A stretch of DNA of 64,000 bases from Symbiodinium natans. Lineage: Eukaryota > Sar > Dinophyceae > Suessiales > Symbiodiniaceae. The notes beneath the pieces were generated by a model. That model worked only from the letters and a program-made list of their open reading frames with translations, was not told the origin of the DNA and searched no databases. A program made the position numbers and the translations under genes. How positions within the stretch are numbered: position 1 is the stretch's first letter; each line of letters starts with the position of its first letter. Of the stretch, positions 42,587-52,087 are shown piece by piece. The stretch covers positions 251,204-315,203 of the forward strand of contig CAJNDS010000680.1 of the NCBI GenBank assembly GCA_905221605.1. Reading direction: 5' to 3'.

Positions 42587-45500
42587 AGCTTGAAAGCCTG
42601 ACGGGAGGCACGTGAGGCACGCACTGTGGATCGAATCGTGCTTCTAGGCTGCCTGGGTTGGTTGAGGAGGGCTGAGGCTTCCGAGAGGGGAGAGGCGGCG
42701 TGACTACCCCTATACCTTAATACAGCCCAAAACTTATATTTTTCTAGGCCAGTATCATTGCATCCATTTTCGGACTTTTAGCTGCTTTAAGGTTTTTTGT
42801 AAGAAGTGTTGCGCCGCCATCCGCGACGGACAAGCCGCCCCTGTTCGCATGCAGCTGGGCTGGCGACCCCGCGCGGGGACTCGAGCGCGCCGGCCCTGGC
42901 ATGGGGTGTAGGCCGGCATTTAGGGCTCAGGGTGTCGGTTGAGGTGCGTTTAGGGCTCGTGGTTGAGGAGTGAGGAAGAAACAGGTTTGGGGTTTTGGGG
43001 GTTTGAGTGCTTTTAGGAAGCTCCGATGCGTAGGGAGGGGTTGTGGAGGATGTGGCTATCGGTGGGCTTGGCTTCGCTCAAAAGCGAAAACTATAATATT
43101 CCTTTGCGTATATATATATATAATACATATATATATATGTATACACACACCCTAACCCTAAACCCTAAATAACACACCAGGCAGTCAGAGCAATATCGCG
43201 AGACAGGGCCGACTCGGTGCAGACACGCGCTCCGTCGCTCGGGGCGCACGTCGTACTCCGTAGATTGGAGATCGCCACACACCCCTGAACCCCACCCTGT
43301 ATCAACCCCATATATGACAGAGCAAAGAGTAACCTACCTGTATGTAGAAAAAGGGTATACCCTGTTTTTGTTTGAAGGGGCTTATAAGGGAACCGACACC
43401 CTCAGAAAAGACAATAAGGCCCTACTCTGGGTCCTAGTATGGCAAATAACATAGTGCCCTGGTGCTGAAAACTCAACTCCCCAAACCCTAAGCCCTAAAG
43501 CCTAAACCCTGAACCCTGACCCCTAAACCCTAAACCCTAAACCCTAAACCCTAACTTGCCGCTGTCTTAGGAAGAGCTTTAGCGCCTCGCGCCGACAGCG
43601 ACTTCACTCCAACCGTGCGCCTGCTTGAGGCCCCGACTTGGTGGGTTGGGGTTGAGCGCTTAGGGTTTAGGTTTAGGGGAATTAGGGTTTAGGGAAATTA
43701 GGGTTTAGGGCAGTTAGGGTGTTATGGTTTAATTCGGATTTAACTAGGGTTCAGAGTTTAAGTAGGGCGTAGGTTGATTGGAGTAGGGTTTTTAGGGCTT
43801 AGTCCTTGCCTTTAGGGTTTATGGGTTCGGGTTTACGGGATTGGGCTTGAGCTTGAGGCTTCAATGAAGGTTTTGGGGTTTACGGGATAGGGTTCAGGGG
43901 TTTGGGGGCTTCAGCAGCTGTTGCAGATTCTCCTGGTCCCCATTGTCGTAGGGTTTTGGGGGGCCTTTTCGGGCATGTTAGGGACACCAATTCCGTGCAT
44001 CCTAAACTCAGTAGGCCCCCTATACTGAACCCTACACCCCAAAACCCAGACTCAAATTCGGCCCCCCAAACCCGAATTAAAACGGTAAACCCCGACTACA
44101 TCGTTTGAAACTGAATAGGCCTAACCCCTACAACCAACGAAATAGGCCTCATAACCCAAAACCCTATACTCCAAACCGGACCCTATAACGTGCAATGCAG
44201 AATACAAGTCTGTCATACAGTATGAAAGATGTAGTATATGAAATACGCAATATGTATACATATATATATATGTATATATATATATATGCCTACTTTTTTT
44301 GAGGGTGGGAGACGTGGCTCGGCCTCAGAGCTTGGGCCACGGCTCGAACCTCGGCCGCGGGTGTGTCTCGTAGCTTGAAGCTTGAAGGCTTCGGGGTTTA
44401 GGGCTGATAGGGTTGAGGGCTTGTAGGGGTTTCGGGCTTAGGGTTTCGAATTTAGGGTTAGGGTTTAGGGTTTCGGGTTTCAGGTTAGGGTTGAGGGTTT
44501 AGGGTTTCGGGTTTAGGGCTTATATATAGGGCTAAGGGTTTTACAGCTCGGGGGGTTAGAGGGGGCTTCGGGGATAGGGCCTCGATTTAAGTTGAGTTGA
44601 GTTGAATGGGGGGGTTAGACCAGAGCTTGTGAAAAAAAACTCCTTAAGCCCTAAACCCCAGATCCTATAGCCCCATAAATCATACAAATAAATAAATATA
44701 TACACACACATATATATATATATACACATATCAATGATTTCTTTAAGGCGGCCCCTATTTGTTAGGGTGCCCCAAAAGGGACCAAAATTTAGAGAACTGA
44801 CCATGTAAAACCCTAAATCTTAACCCGAAACCCCTAACCGAGCCCGATGTCTCCCCCCAAGAACGAACACCCTAAACCCTGAACCCTAAACCCTAAACCC
44901 TAAACCCTAAACCCGAAACCCTAAACCCTAAACCCCAAAGCGACTCTAATTGGAGGAGAAACCTGAATCCAGGCATGGATACAGCAGGGGCTTACTCTGA
45001 ATGGTATGAAAAGTTTTGGAACCCTGAGTCCATCTCTCGGGGGTTTAGGGTTTAGGGTTTAGGGTTTAGGGTTTAGGGTTTAGGTTCAGGGCGTTCAGGG
45101 TTCAGGGCTCTGAGTCCATCTTGAGAGTTGGCTTTCAGGGTTCAGGGTTTAGGTTGCTTGAGGCCTGAGGGGCATGCCAGGACACCACCGGAATCCAAAG
45201 GTGTTCATCCCAGTCATCGGATGCGTGAGCACTCAGATTCCGCACATCAGCTTCAAGACGGCGTCCTCGCGAATGGAAGAGGACGCCAGGCCGAGGACCC
45301 TGTCCGCATGAACCGGGACAGATGCCACTCTCTGCGCCGAAGCACTGCCTTGGGCTGCGTTGCGCGGCGCATTTTCGGCTTCTCCACCGCGCGGGCGGTG
45401 CGACCTCTTGGGAAGCCTGCCATGACTAGGCCTGATTGAGAAGTTCCGTTCCCAGAGAGTCTGAATTTAGTCGTAGCTTGCTTCGAGCCCTGCAATAGAG

Positions 45501-46183
45501 GGATTAAGAAAAAAGAAATAGAAATTAGGGTGTGAGGGAAATATCTGAAAAAACTGGTGCCTCAATTTTAAAAAACCCAGGGTACCCTCACCTAATTCGA
45601 CTTGTCGCTTCTCCAGCGCTGTCACTGTACTTAGGGTAAGTGTTTAGGATGCAAGCTAGGGTTTAGGGCTAAGGGCTAAGGACTAAGGGCTCAGGCTTGG
45701 GGTTTAGGGCTGACTTAGGGCTTCGGGTTTAGGGTTCATATAGGGCTTAGGCGTACTTGCGCGGCTTCGCAAGGCTGGGCTCCACGCAGCCACCGTGGGC
45801 CCATCTATGTACCTCGGCCACCCGCTATGCCGCTATGCCAGGACTTGGGGTTGTCATCGGGGGCTTTATATATAATTATGCTATAAGATCCCCCCAAGAC
45901 CCTTTTCTAATCATTAAGGCCCCAGTGTTCATCGGAGGCTTTGTTCAGGGCTTTAAGAAGGGGTTTCTTCTTCAGGTGCGGTGTAGCCCGGTGGGTGTAC
46001 CCTGGAGTTCGCGTCCGCGTCGTGCGTTTAGACTTTGAGAGGGGGTTTAGGGTTTAGGGTTCGGGGGCCAATTGCAAGATGGAGACAAGTCAAAATGCAG
46101 AGCCTCACTGTTGGGAGTCCTTTCATCTGTGCCTGGCTCTGGGAGTCTAACGAGGGTCTGCAAAACAATTCTCAAACAGGATG
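42587..46183. repeat. Repeat-rich interval with several minor exon-like islands
   Basis: Minus-strand islands: 43,180-43,280 (STEYDVRPERRSACLHRVGP), 43,560-43,630 (GVKSLSARGAKALPKTAAS before a stop) and 44,299-44,380 (FKLRDTPAAEVRAVAQALRP). A GGGAACC-core element lies at 43,317-43,434. TA tracts are at 43,110-43,140, 44,260-44,290 and 44,705-44,725. 45,130-45,500 is unique and open on both strands without recognisable product. Confidence 0.42.
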
Positions 46184-46320
46184 CTACTAATTGCTTAAGA
46201 ACCCCCCAAAATAAATATAAATAAATATATATATATATATATATCTCTCACATTCTTCCTTGTAAGGTAATATAGGGATGATTCTGTTGAATTCTTTTGG
46301 GGTTCTTAAGCAAATAGTAG
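46184..46320. mobile_element. Inverted-repeat element, TTGCTTAAGAACC family, copy 3
   Basis: CTACTAATTGCTTAAGAACC at the left, GGTTCTTAAGCAAATAGTAG at the right. A (TA)n tract fills the middle; about 137 bp. It lies about 60 bases beyond the 3' side of the exon at 46.4 kb. Confidence 0.85.
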
Positions 46321-46387
46321 GATCGGCAGAGATCCACAAGAGGGGTGCAGGTGAGACATTGACAAGCCGGTGTGTCGACCTACTTGC

Positions 46388-46694
46388 CGGCATACCCCTC
46401 CGGGCCCTTCTTTCTGGGATGGTATGACTTCAGCACGTCCACGACGGATGGATCTGCCAGAGTCGAGGTATCCCCAAGATCCTGGCAGAACAGACGCAGG
46501 TAGCTTACCTTAAGAGTTAAGCAAAACATCTGCATTTTTGCAGGTTCGAATTCTGAACACCCCCGATAAAGGATTCTTGGGTAGGCTACAAGAAATTCTT
46601 GAAGCTTGGGGTTCTCAAGGGTGTTATAAGCCCCAGGAATCTGGAGCCCGAAAAAGTCATAATCGGCTGCACACGTGTAGCAGCTGAAGGTTCT
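46388..46694 (-). CDS. Exon (or exon pair) of an unidentified minus-strand gene
   Basis: After CCCGCAG|AGA the minus frame stays open for about 100 codons: RTFSCYTCAADYDFFGLQIP, then YNTLENPKLQEFLVAYPRIL, and near the end DPSVVDVLKSYHPRKKGPEG. The phase agrees with the island at 47,108-47,153. The frame meets TAG at 46,380-46,382, but GCCG|GCAAGT just before it is an excellent GC-type donor, so the protein probably continues. An inner acceptor (CTGCCAG|GAT) could split this into two exons. Not recognised. Confidence 0.55.
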
Positions 46695-47107
46695 CTGCGG
46701 GCGAGGGAGATTGGGGTTTAGGGTTTAGGGTTTAGGGTTTAGGGTTTAGGGTTTAGGGTTTAAGGGCGAGCAGATGAGGCAGGTTCGTCTAGGCACAGTT
46801 TAGGGCCTGCTTGGCTTTGTAATGCTTAACACGGCTGTGCATGATGCGATTCCTACTCGTAGTTAAAACCCCCACGCCCGAACCCCCAACACAAGGCGGA
46901 CACAACCGAACCTCAAACTTGAAAGCACCCAAAACTCAAACACCAACCCGGTTTAGTGTTTAGGGTTTGGGGTTTGGGGTTCCCTCCCCCAGCCTAAACC
47001 ATGGATTAGACCCTCCACACACCTCGTGCCCTCACCGGCCCCCACGCCCAAACCCTAAACCCCAAACCCCAAACCCTAAACCCCAAACCCTAAACCCTAA
47101 ACAACAC
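46695..47107 (-). other. Probable intron with inverted telomere-like ends
   Basis: On the coding (minus) strand it begins GTGTTGTTTAGGGTTTAGGG and ends with about seven CCCTAAA units followed by CCAATCTCCCTCGCCCGCAG. The two ends are therefore complementary. It is the clearest example in the window of the TTTAGGG...CCCTAAA intron layout. Confidence 0.6.
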
Positions 47108-47153
47108 CGTCTCCTGGGTCTCGTAGTCCGGCAGGGCCAGCTTCCGGAGGACT
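47108..47153 (-). CDS. Exon-like island (VLRKLALPDYETQET)
   Basis: GGCGCAG|A to ACG|GTGTTG gives 15 in-frame codons, VLRKLALPDYETQET, in phase with the exon at 46,388-46,694. This is the exon-like island closest to the viral block. Confidence 0.55.
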
Positions 47154-48290
47154 CTGCGCCTCGGTGGGCATGGGGTGGGCGGGGGTGTAGAGGGTTTCGG
47201 GTGGGTTGAGGGTTTAGGGTTTAAGGTTTAGGGTTTAGGGTTTGGGGTTTGGGGGGCTGGGAGGGTGGATTAGAAGGTATAGGGTTCTCGAAAGAAAGAG
47301 GTGCTTGTTGAAATGAAGAAGTGTTTTCATACCCCAGCTACGCATTCAGGGACACAGCATCTTTTTTTGAGGGGTAAAGCATCTTTCTTAAGGGCACACT
47401 GGGGATTATGAAGAGAAATTAAAGGTATGTTGGGGATCATCCGTCCCTCCCTCTTCCTATTCGAATTCCGCTTCTTCTGGCAGGCCGACAGACGGGCCTC
47501 CGCCGCCCCCCCTCCCCAAAAAATTGTAGAAATAGGGGCCCTGGGGTCTGGGCTGTTGTGTGTTGTCGTGTCTGCTTCGTTTGTTGTTTTTCGTCACTGT
47601 CTCCCACTTGTTCTCTGCCCTCGTCGCCTTATTCGTTTCTTATTTTCCCTCTCAACCCTCTGAATTCATTATTTGGGTCTCTGCTTCGTTTTTCCCCTTA
47701 GCGTTGTCTCATTCGTTTTTTCATCTCAAATTTTCAATCTTGTTACCTTATTCGTTTTCACTCACTCCCCAGCTCCGGCAATAAATAAAAAGTATGTTGT
47801 CGCTTCTCTCTCGTTTTTATTTTTCTTCCACTTACTATTTCATCACTTTTTGACTTGTCACCTAGCTTCGTTTTTCCACGGCTTGGATCAAAGTTTAATC
47901 GAGCTTTATTTGGGCGGTTCGTAGAATTCGCCCATATTAAAGTCACGATCCTAGAACTTTGGTTAGCCAATTGTCTAACTTTTCCCGCTACTGGGGTCAA
48001 ATCCAAGGGTCAAGATCAAATTTCCAAAATTTTGTTAAAAAATGACTTCGGCACCTTAAGCGTTTTATTTTTCACTCCCTACACATTTTTTAGCAAAATA
48101 TTTACTTGAAGTAGCATTTTTTCAACATTTTAAATCATCGCTACTCAAGAGCTATAACAACTAAAGCCATGATTGTAGAGCTTCGGGTTAGCCATTGGGT
48201 TAAATTTTGTGACTTTCTAGGGCTTAGTGGGTGGTTCAACGATAATATTATATTTGTTAATAATATTATGGTTGTTTGTTGTGTATTGCT
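47154..48290. other. Host/virus transition, no convincing gene
   Basis: Telomere-like TTTAGGG stops near 47,255. By 47,560 the DNA has become pyrimidine- and AT-rich with repeated CTTCGTTTTT and TTATTCGTTT strings, and it stays AT-rich afterwards. Open frames on either strand are short and compositionally odd. The left end of the integrated element should lie at about 47.3-47.6 kb; I could not define a terminal inverted repeat or a target-site duplication. Confidence 0.5.
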
Positions 48291-48291
48291 T

Positions 48292-48792
48292 CCGTTTCTT
48301 ACTGTTAGTTTCCCTATGATGTTTCCTTGGGGTTGGCGTTTCCCGACCCACTTTCCCTCAGGATGTTTCCCATCAGCTCACGCGAAAAACACTCACGGGA
48401 AACATCCTTTCCCCCATAGAAATACGGGATTTACGGGTGCGATGTTTCCCCACGGGTTGCGGGATGTTTCCCTACGGGTTGCGGGATGTTTCCCCACGGG
48501 TTGCGGGATGTTTCCCCACGGGTTGCGGGATGTTTCCGTTTCTTACTGTTAGTTTCTTATGATGTTTCCTACTGCTCTGCGTTTCCCACCCAAGTTTTCA
48601 CGCGATGTTTCCCTAACGCCCCTTCTAAAGACAACCTCGGGGAACATCGTTTCCCCCATAGAAATAAGGGATTTAAGGGTTCAATGTTCCCAGTAGGGGC
48701 GCGTGATGTTCCCCACTAGGGCGCGTGATGTTCCCCAATAAGGCGCGTGATGTTCCCCACTATGGCGCGTGATGTTCCCCGTCGGGTTGTGA
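48292..48792. repeat. 244-bp tandem duplication with two 22-bp repeat arrays
   Basis: CCGTTTCTTACTGTTAGTTT recurs at 48,292 and 48,536, and each copy continues into related sequence with CCCCCATAGAAATA and a block of 22-bp units. Array 1 (48,441-48,538) has units of GATGTTTCCCCACGGGTTGC plus GG. Array 2 (48,683-48,792) has units of GATGTTCCCCACTAGGGCGC plus GT. GC-rich within AT-rich surroundings; it may be a terminal or origin-related region of the viral element. Confidence 0.85.
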
Positions 48793-48814
48793 GAAGTTAT
48801 CCCCCGTTACGAAA

Positions 48815-49378
48815 CTATTTTCTACTTTGTTTTGCTTCCCTTCTTTTGTGGTCTCTTGATTGGTTGTGTTGTTTCACCCAGCACCGCCTAACTAAACATT
48901 TACAAACAGGACATTCAAGTCTTTCTTGTATATAGTCTTTGTTTTGTTGATAATATTCCTTTGCTTTGTGACTCCTATCCTCTTTATGTCGCTCATAGTC
49001 TTCTCTCTTGAGTTTCAAAATATGGTCTCGGTGATCTTGCCTATACTCTTTATCATTCCTACCCGCAATGATCTTATTCACACAATCAAACTCTTTGATG
49101 TAATAGCCTTCTCTACACCGAAGTTCTTCAATGCTTTGACAAGGGAAGTTTTCAATCAGTTCAATCTTACAGTTGTCTAAACCGTATTCCTCAAACAGTT
49201 GTAACGATGTTAGAAACTTGGATTTATTTCGCTGATATGAACTATAGTTATGCCTATGCCTTGCCATTCTTTGACTCAAGTCTTCACAGGTAGAACCTAT
49301 ATAACATTTGTTATACCCAGCATCTACGATTTTGTAAATTTTAGCGTTTTCATACTTACTCATCTCCCTAATTATCAT
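48815..49378 (-). CDS. GIY-YIG endonuclease 1
   Basis: 187 codons. The N-terminus (..AKIYKIVDAGYNKCYIGSTC) carries the GIY-YIG signature as IYK..YIGST, followed by helices with the family Arg/His spacing and ENFPC..I.EL..REGYYI with the conserved Glu. The C-terminus has a Zn-type motif (CPVCKCLVRRCW..H....H). Such nucleases cut DNA and occur as free-standing mobile genes or replication/repair enzymes in PLVs and giant viruses. M6 (MSKYENAKIY) may be the real start. Similar to the nuclease at 61.6 kb. Confidence 0.88.
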   Translation of the reverse strand: MIIREMSKYENAKIYKIVDAGYNKCYIGSTCEDLSQRMARHRHNYSSYQRNKSKFLTSLQLFEEYGLDNCKIELIENFPCQSIEELRCREGYYIKEFDCVNKIIAGRNDKEYRQDHRDHILKLKREDYERHKEDRSHKAKEYYQQNKDYIQERLECPVCKCLVRRCWVKQHNQSRDHKRREAKQSRK

Positions 49379-49407
49379 AAGTTGTCATATCTTTAAATAT
49401 TTCAAAA

Positions 49408-49434
49408 ACTACTTAAAGAAAACACGACTTATAT
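49408..49434 (+). promoter_or_regulatory. Shared upstream motif, copy 1
   Basis: CTACTTAAAGAAAA followed by CACGACTTATAT, ending 11 bases before the ATG at 49,446. Nearly identical to 49,913-49,938 before the polymerase. Probably a promoter element for an early or replication-gene class. Confidence 0.6.
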
Positions 49435-49445
49435 ATTGGGCGAGA

Positions 49446-49802
49446 ATGGCGAATAGTGATACAGGGTCTGACAATGAATATAAGGAAGAAATTGAAAACT
49501 GTTATATATGCCGTTTTAAGGCGAAAAACTTTGGTCGGTTAATGAAGTTTTTACCAGAGCCTATTTGTTTGAACATTTGTAAAATGAATGCATGTAAAAG
49601 ATGTGAGTTATATTTTGAAATGTATGACATAGGTGATAAAATAGACAAACTAAAGGAGGAAAGACGTATAACTAAAGGTTCAGGAGACAAACGCAGAATA
49701 AGAACACAAATAATGAATTTAGAAGAGAAAGGCAGTAAAATAAACGATGAAATAGAGGAAATAACAGAAAAGACTATTCATATTTACAACAAATATTTTT
49801 AA
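49446..49802 (+). CDS. Cys-rich coiled-coil protein, unknown
   Basis: 118 codons. The first half has paired cysteines (CYICRFK, then C..IC..NACKRC), consistent with a small Zn-binding fold. The second half is charged and heptad-like (EERRITKG..., IMNLEEKGSKINDEIEEITE). It shares its upstream motif with the polymerase, which suggests co-expression. Function unknown. Confidence 0.75.
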   Translation: MANSDTGSDNEYKEEIENCYICRFKAKNFGRLMKFLPEPICLNICKMNACKRCELYFEMYDIGDKIDKLKEERRITKGSGDKRRIRTQIMNLEEKGSKINDEIEEITEKTIHIYNKYF

Positions 49803-49861
49803 ACATTTAGTTATTAACATTCACTTTATTAATTTTTTAATAAAATGAATGTTTTATGTTA

Positions 49862-49912
49862 CAACCCCAAACCCCCAAACCCAAGGCGCCAACGAGAAAC
49901 CCTAAATAAAAC
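49862..49912. other. Telomere-like patch inside the viral block
   Basis: CAACCCCAAACCCCCAAACC, a short GC segment (AAGGCGCCAACGAG) and AAACCCTAAATAAAACC resemble the host repeats, although they sit between two viral genes. Confidence 0.4.
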
Positions 49913-49938
49913 CTACTTAAAGAAAAAACGACTTATAT
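49913..49938 (+). promoter_or_regulatory. Shared upstream motif, copy 2 (before polymerase)
   Basis: CTACTTAAAGAAAA followed by AACGACTTATAT, four bases before the ATG at 49,943. Same sequence as 49,408-49,434 apart from one or two positions. Confidence 0.6.
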
Positions 49939-49942
49939 TTAT

Positions 49943-52087
49943 ATGGAGCAAGGGGAATTACGAAATGTGTTAGAATATGTATTAAGCAGTGGCACGGGCA
50001 ACATTAAAACGCAAGGGAATAAAACATACAAGAAGGTTATAATAAATGACAGAGAATATTATTATAATAGGGAGAAGCCCATAGCCACCAAACTAAAAAC
50101 CAAACTAGAGCAAATAGCCAAAACACAGGATTTTAAAAGATACAACATATTAAAACGTGCTACCAAAGGCATAGCAGTTAGGAAGGCTTTAAAGAAATAC
50201 GCCATCACTCAGAAAGCCAACATTGCAGAAGAACGAAGCGCATTTAAACGATATGCCAACTCATACTCAATTACCAATATTAACCTACAAGGATATAAGG
50301 GATTATCCTATTTAAAATACCAAGAACCGAGATTGAAAGAGTTTTTAACGCGAAACAACAATATGAAAATCAGAGTAGATGTAGATATTTCTTTTAGACA
50401 CCCAGAACACGAAGAACCGCAAATACACAGAATACCTAGTAGAATTTATACGATCAACAACCACGAAGAACTAAAAACAACAATAGACAATATGGCATCC
50501 GACATAGAAATAAAGATTGAGAACTCACAACTCAAAAAGTCGGGTTACCAAATAAAAAAGATTGAGAAGATCACCATACATTACGACAGATACAACCCGA
50601 CCAGAGCAGGTAAATATATTGAGCTACCCAAGTGGATAGCAAATAAAAAGGCTTGTATTAATATTAAGAATGACGACGAGCTATGTTTCAAATATTGTGT
50701 TCAAGCAAGGTTTTATGAAATAATGAAGAAGGACCACCCCGATAGAATGTATCATTATAGAAGCTTAAAGGACGGGATAATCAATTGGGAAGGTGTAGAA
50801 TTTCCAGCGGAGCTTTCAGACATAGACCACTTTGAAGAAATCAATAAAAACACCATATCAGTGAATGTTTATGCCATTGATCCAAACGGAACAAACACCA
50901 TTGTAGTTGATAGGATAACGAATATTCAGAAACCATCGTGTCACATTAACTTGTTACTTTTAGAAAGAGACAATTATAATCATTATGTTTTAATAAAAGA
51001 CTACAACAAGCTAATGGGAGCACAAACCAACAAATACAAAGGAAAGGTGTTTCATTGTATGTATTGTCAGCACGGTTTCACTAATGAGAAGTTATTGAAC
51101 AATCACCTAATAAAAGGATGCATGGCGAACGAAGTTCAACAAACGAAGATGCCCAAGGAAGACGAAAAGATGTTCTTCAAAAATCACTACAAAAAATTAA
51201 AATGTCCTTATGTCATATATGGCGACTTTGAGTGTCTGACAACACCAACAACTGAAGGCATCAAAGGATCGTATCAACATCATCAACCGTGCGGTTTTAT
51301 GTTAAATGTTGTTAATAGCATAACCAACGAAGCAACACCTTATTTATACAGGGGCGAAGATTGCATGGAAAGGTTCTGTATAACAATAAACAAGATCAAG
51401 AACGAAATTATGGAAAAGATGAAAGAAAATAAACCAATACAATGGTCGGCTAAACAGAAAGAAGAGCACAAGAAGGCCAAGCATTGTTTCTTATGCAATG
51501 GCAAGTTTGACAACAACGACCCGGCTAAAACGAAGGTGGCCGACCACTGTCACTTCACAGGTGCATATAGAGGAGCGGCACACAACAAATGTAACTTGGA
51601 TTATTGTTTTAAATATTTCAAGATCCCGGTATTCTTTCACAACCTTAAGAACTACGACGCCCACTTAATAATAGCACACATGGAGAAGCTAAACGCAGAC
51701 AAAGATAAAATAAATGTAATAGCACAGAACAGCGAAAAATTCATTACTTTCTCAATTAATCAACTTGAGTTTAAGGACAGCTTCAGCTTCTTGTCGTCTT
51801 CTTTAGACAAGCTTGTTAAGCTAACTAAGTATGAGGATAATGAGAAGAGGGAGAACTGGCAGAAAAATTTCTACAACAGTAAGAAAAGCGTATATATAAC
51901 CAACGATGAAGACTTGGATCTATTAACAGACAAGGGCGTTTATCCTTACGACTACTTTACCGACTTCAAAAAATTTAACGATACACAGCTACCAAGTAAA
52001 GAAGCCTTTTACAGTAAGCTAACAGAGGAAGGTATCAAAGACACCGAATACGAAAGGGCACTTAAGATATGGGACCACTTTAAATAA
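49943..52087 (+). CDS. DNA polymerase B, N-terminal part (exonuclease and Zn modules)
   Basis: 714 codons of a family-B, protein-primed-type viral/organellar polymerase. Visible: a C2H2 finger (FHCMYCQHGF..LLNNHL..GC, about 369-392), exonuclease motif I in YGDFECL (about 426-432), an endonuclease VII-like Zn/HNH insertion (CFLCNGKF ... DHCHFTGAYRG..H.KCN, about 514-551) and exonuclease motif II in FHNLKNYDAHL (about 564-575). The frame stops at TAA 52,085-52,087 just before the third exonuclease block, which continues in the next frame. With 52,138-53,691 it makes one polymerase broken by a frameshift. Confidence 0.9.
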   Translation: MEQGELRNVLEYVLSSGTGNIKTQGNKTYKKVIINDREYYYNREKPIATKLKTKLEQIAKTQDFKRYNILKRATKGIAVRKALKKYAITQKANIAEERSAFKRYANSYSITNINLQGYKGLSYLKYQEPRLKEFLTRNNNMKIRVDVDISFRHPEHEEPQIHRIPSRIYTINNHEELKTTIDNMASDIEIKIENSQLKKSGYQIKKIEKITIHYDRYNPTRAGKYIELPKWIANKKACINIKNDDELCFKYCVQARFYEIMKKDHPDRMYHYRSLKDGIINWEGVEFPAELSDIDHFEEINKNTISVNVYAIDPNGTNTIVVDRITNIQKPSCHINLLLLERDNYNHYVLIKDYNKLMGAQTNKYKGKVFHCMYCQHGFTNEKLLNNHLIKGCMANEVQQTKMPKEDEKMFFKNHYKKLKCPYVIYGDFECLTTPTTEGIKGSYQHHQPCGFMLNVVNSITNEATPYLYRGEDCMERFCITINKIKNEIMEKMKENKPIQWSAKQKEEHKKAKHCFLCNGKFDNNDPAKTKVADHCHFTGAYRGAAHNKCNLDYCFKYFKIPVFFHNLKNYDAHLIIAHMEKLNADKDKINVIAQNSEKFITFSINQLEFKDSFSFLSSSLDKLVKLTKYEDNEKRENWQKNFYNSKKSVYITNDEDLDLLTDKGVYPYDYFTDFKKFNDTQLPSKEAFYSKLTEEGIKDTEYERALKIWDHFK

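Noticed and set aside
46420-46700. Plus-strand exon pair (CAG|GTAGCT ... TTTTTGCAG|GTTCGA) across the same bases as the minus-strand exon
   Set aside because: The splice sites look canonical, but the minus frame is open over a longer stretch and agrees in phase with the next minus-strand island; both cannot be coding.
1-47000. Spaced short repeats as a CRISPR-like array
   Set aside because: Telomere-type unit, irregular spacing, both orientations, eukaryotic context and no cas-like genes.
47427-48719. Plus-strand frames over 47.4-48.7 kb, including one translating the 22-bp repeats
   Set aside because: Phe/Ser/Leu-rich or repeat-derived, overlapping on both strands, no motif; treated as non-coding terminal region.
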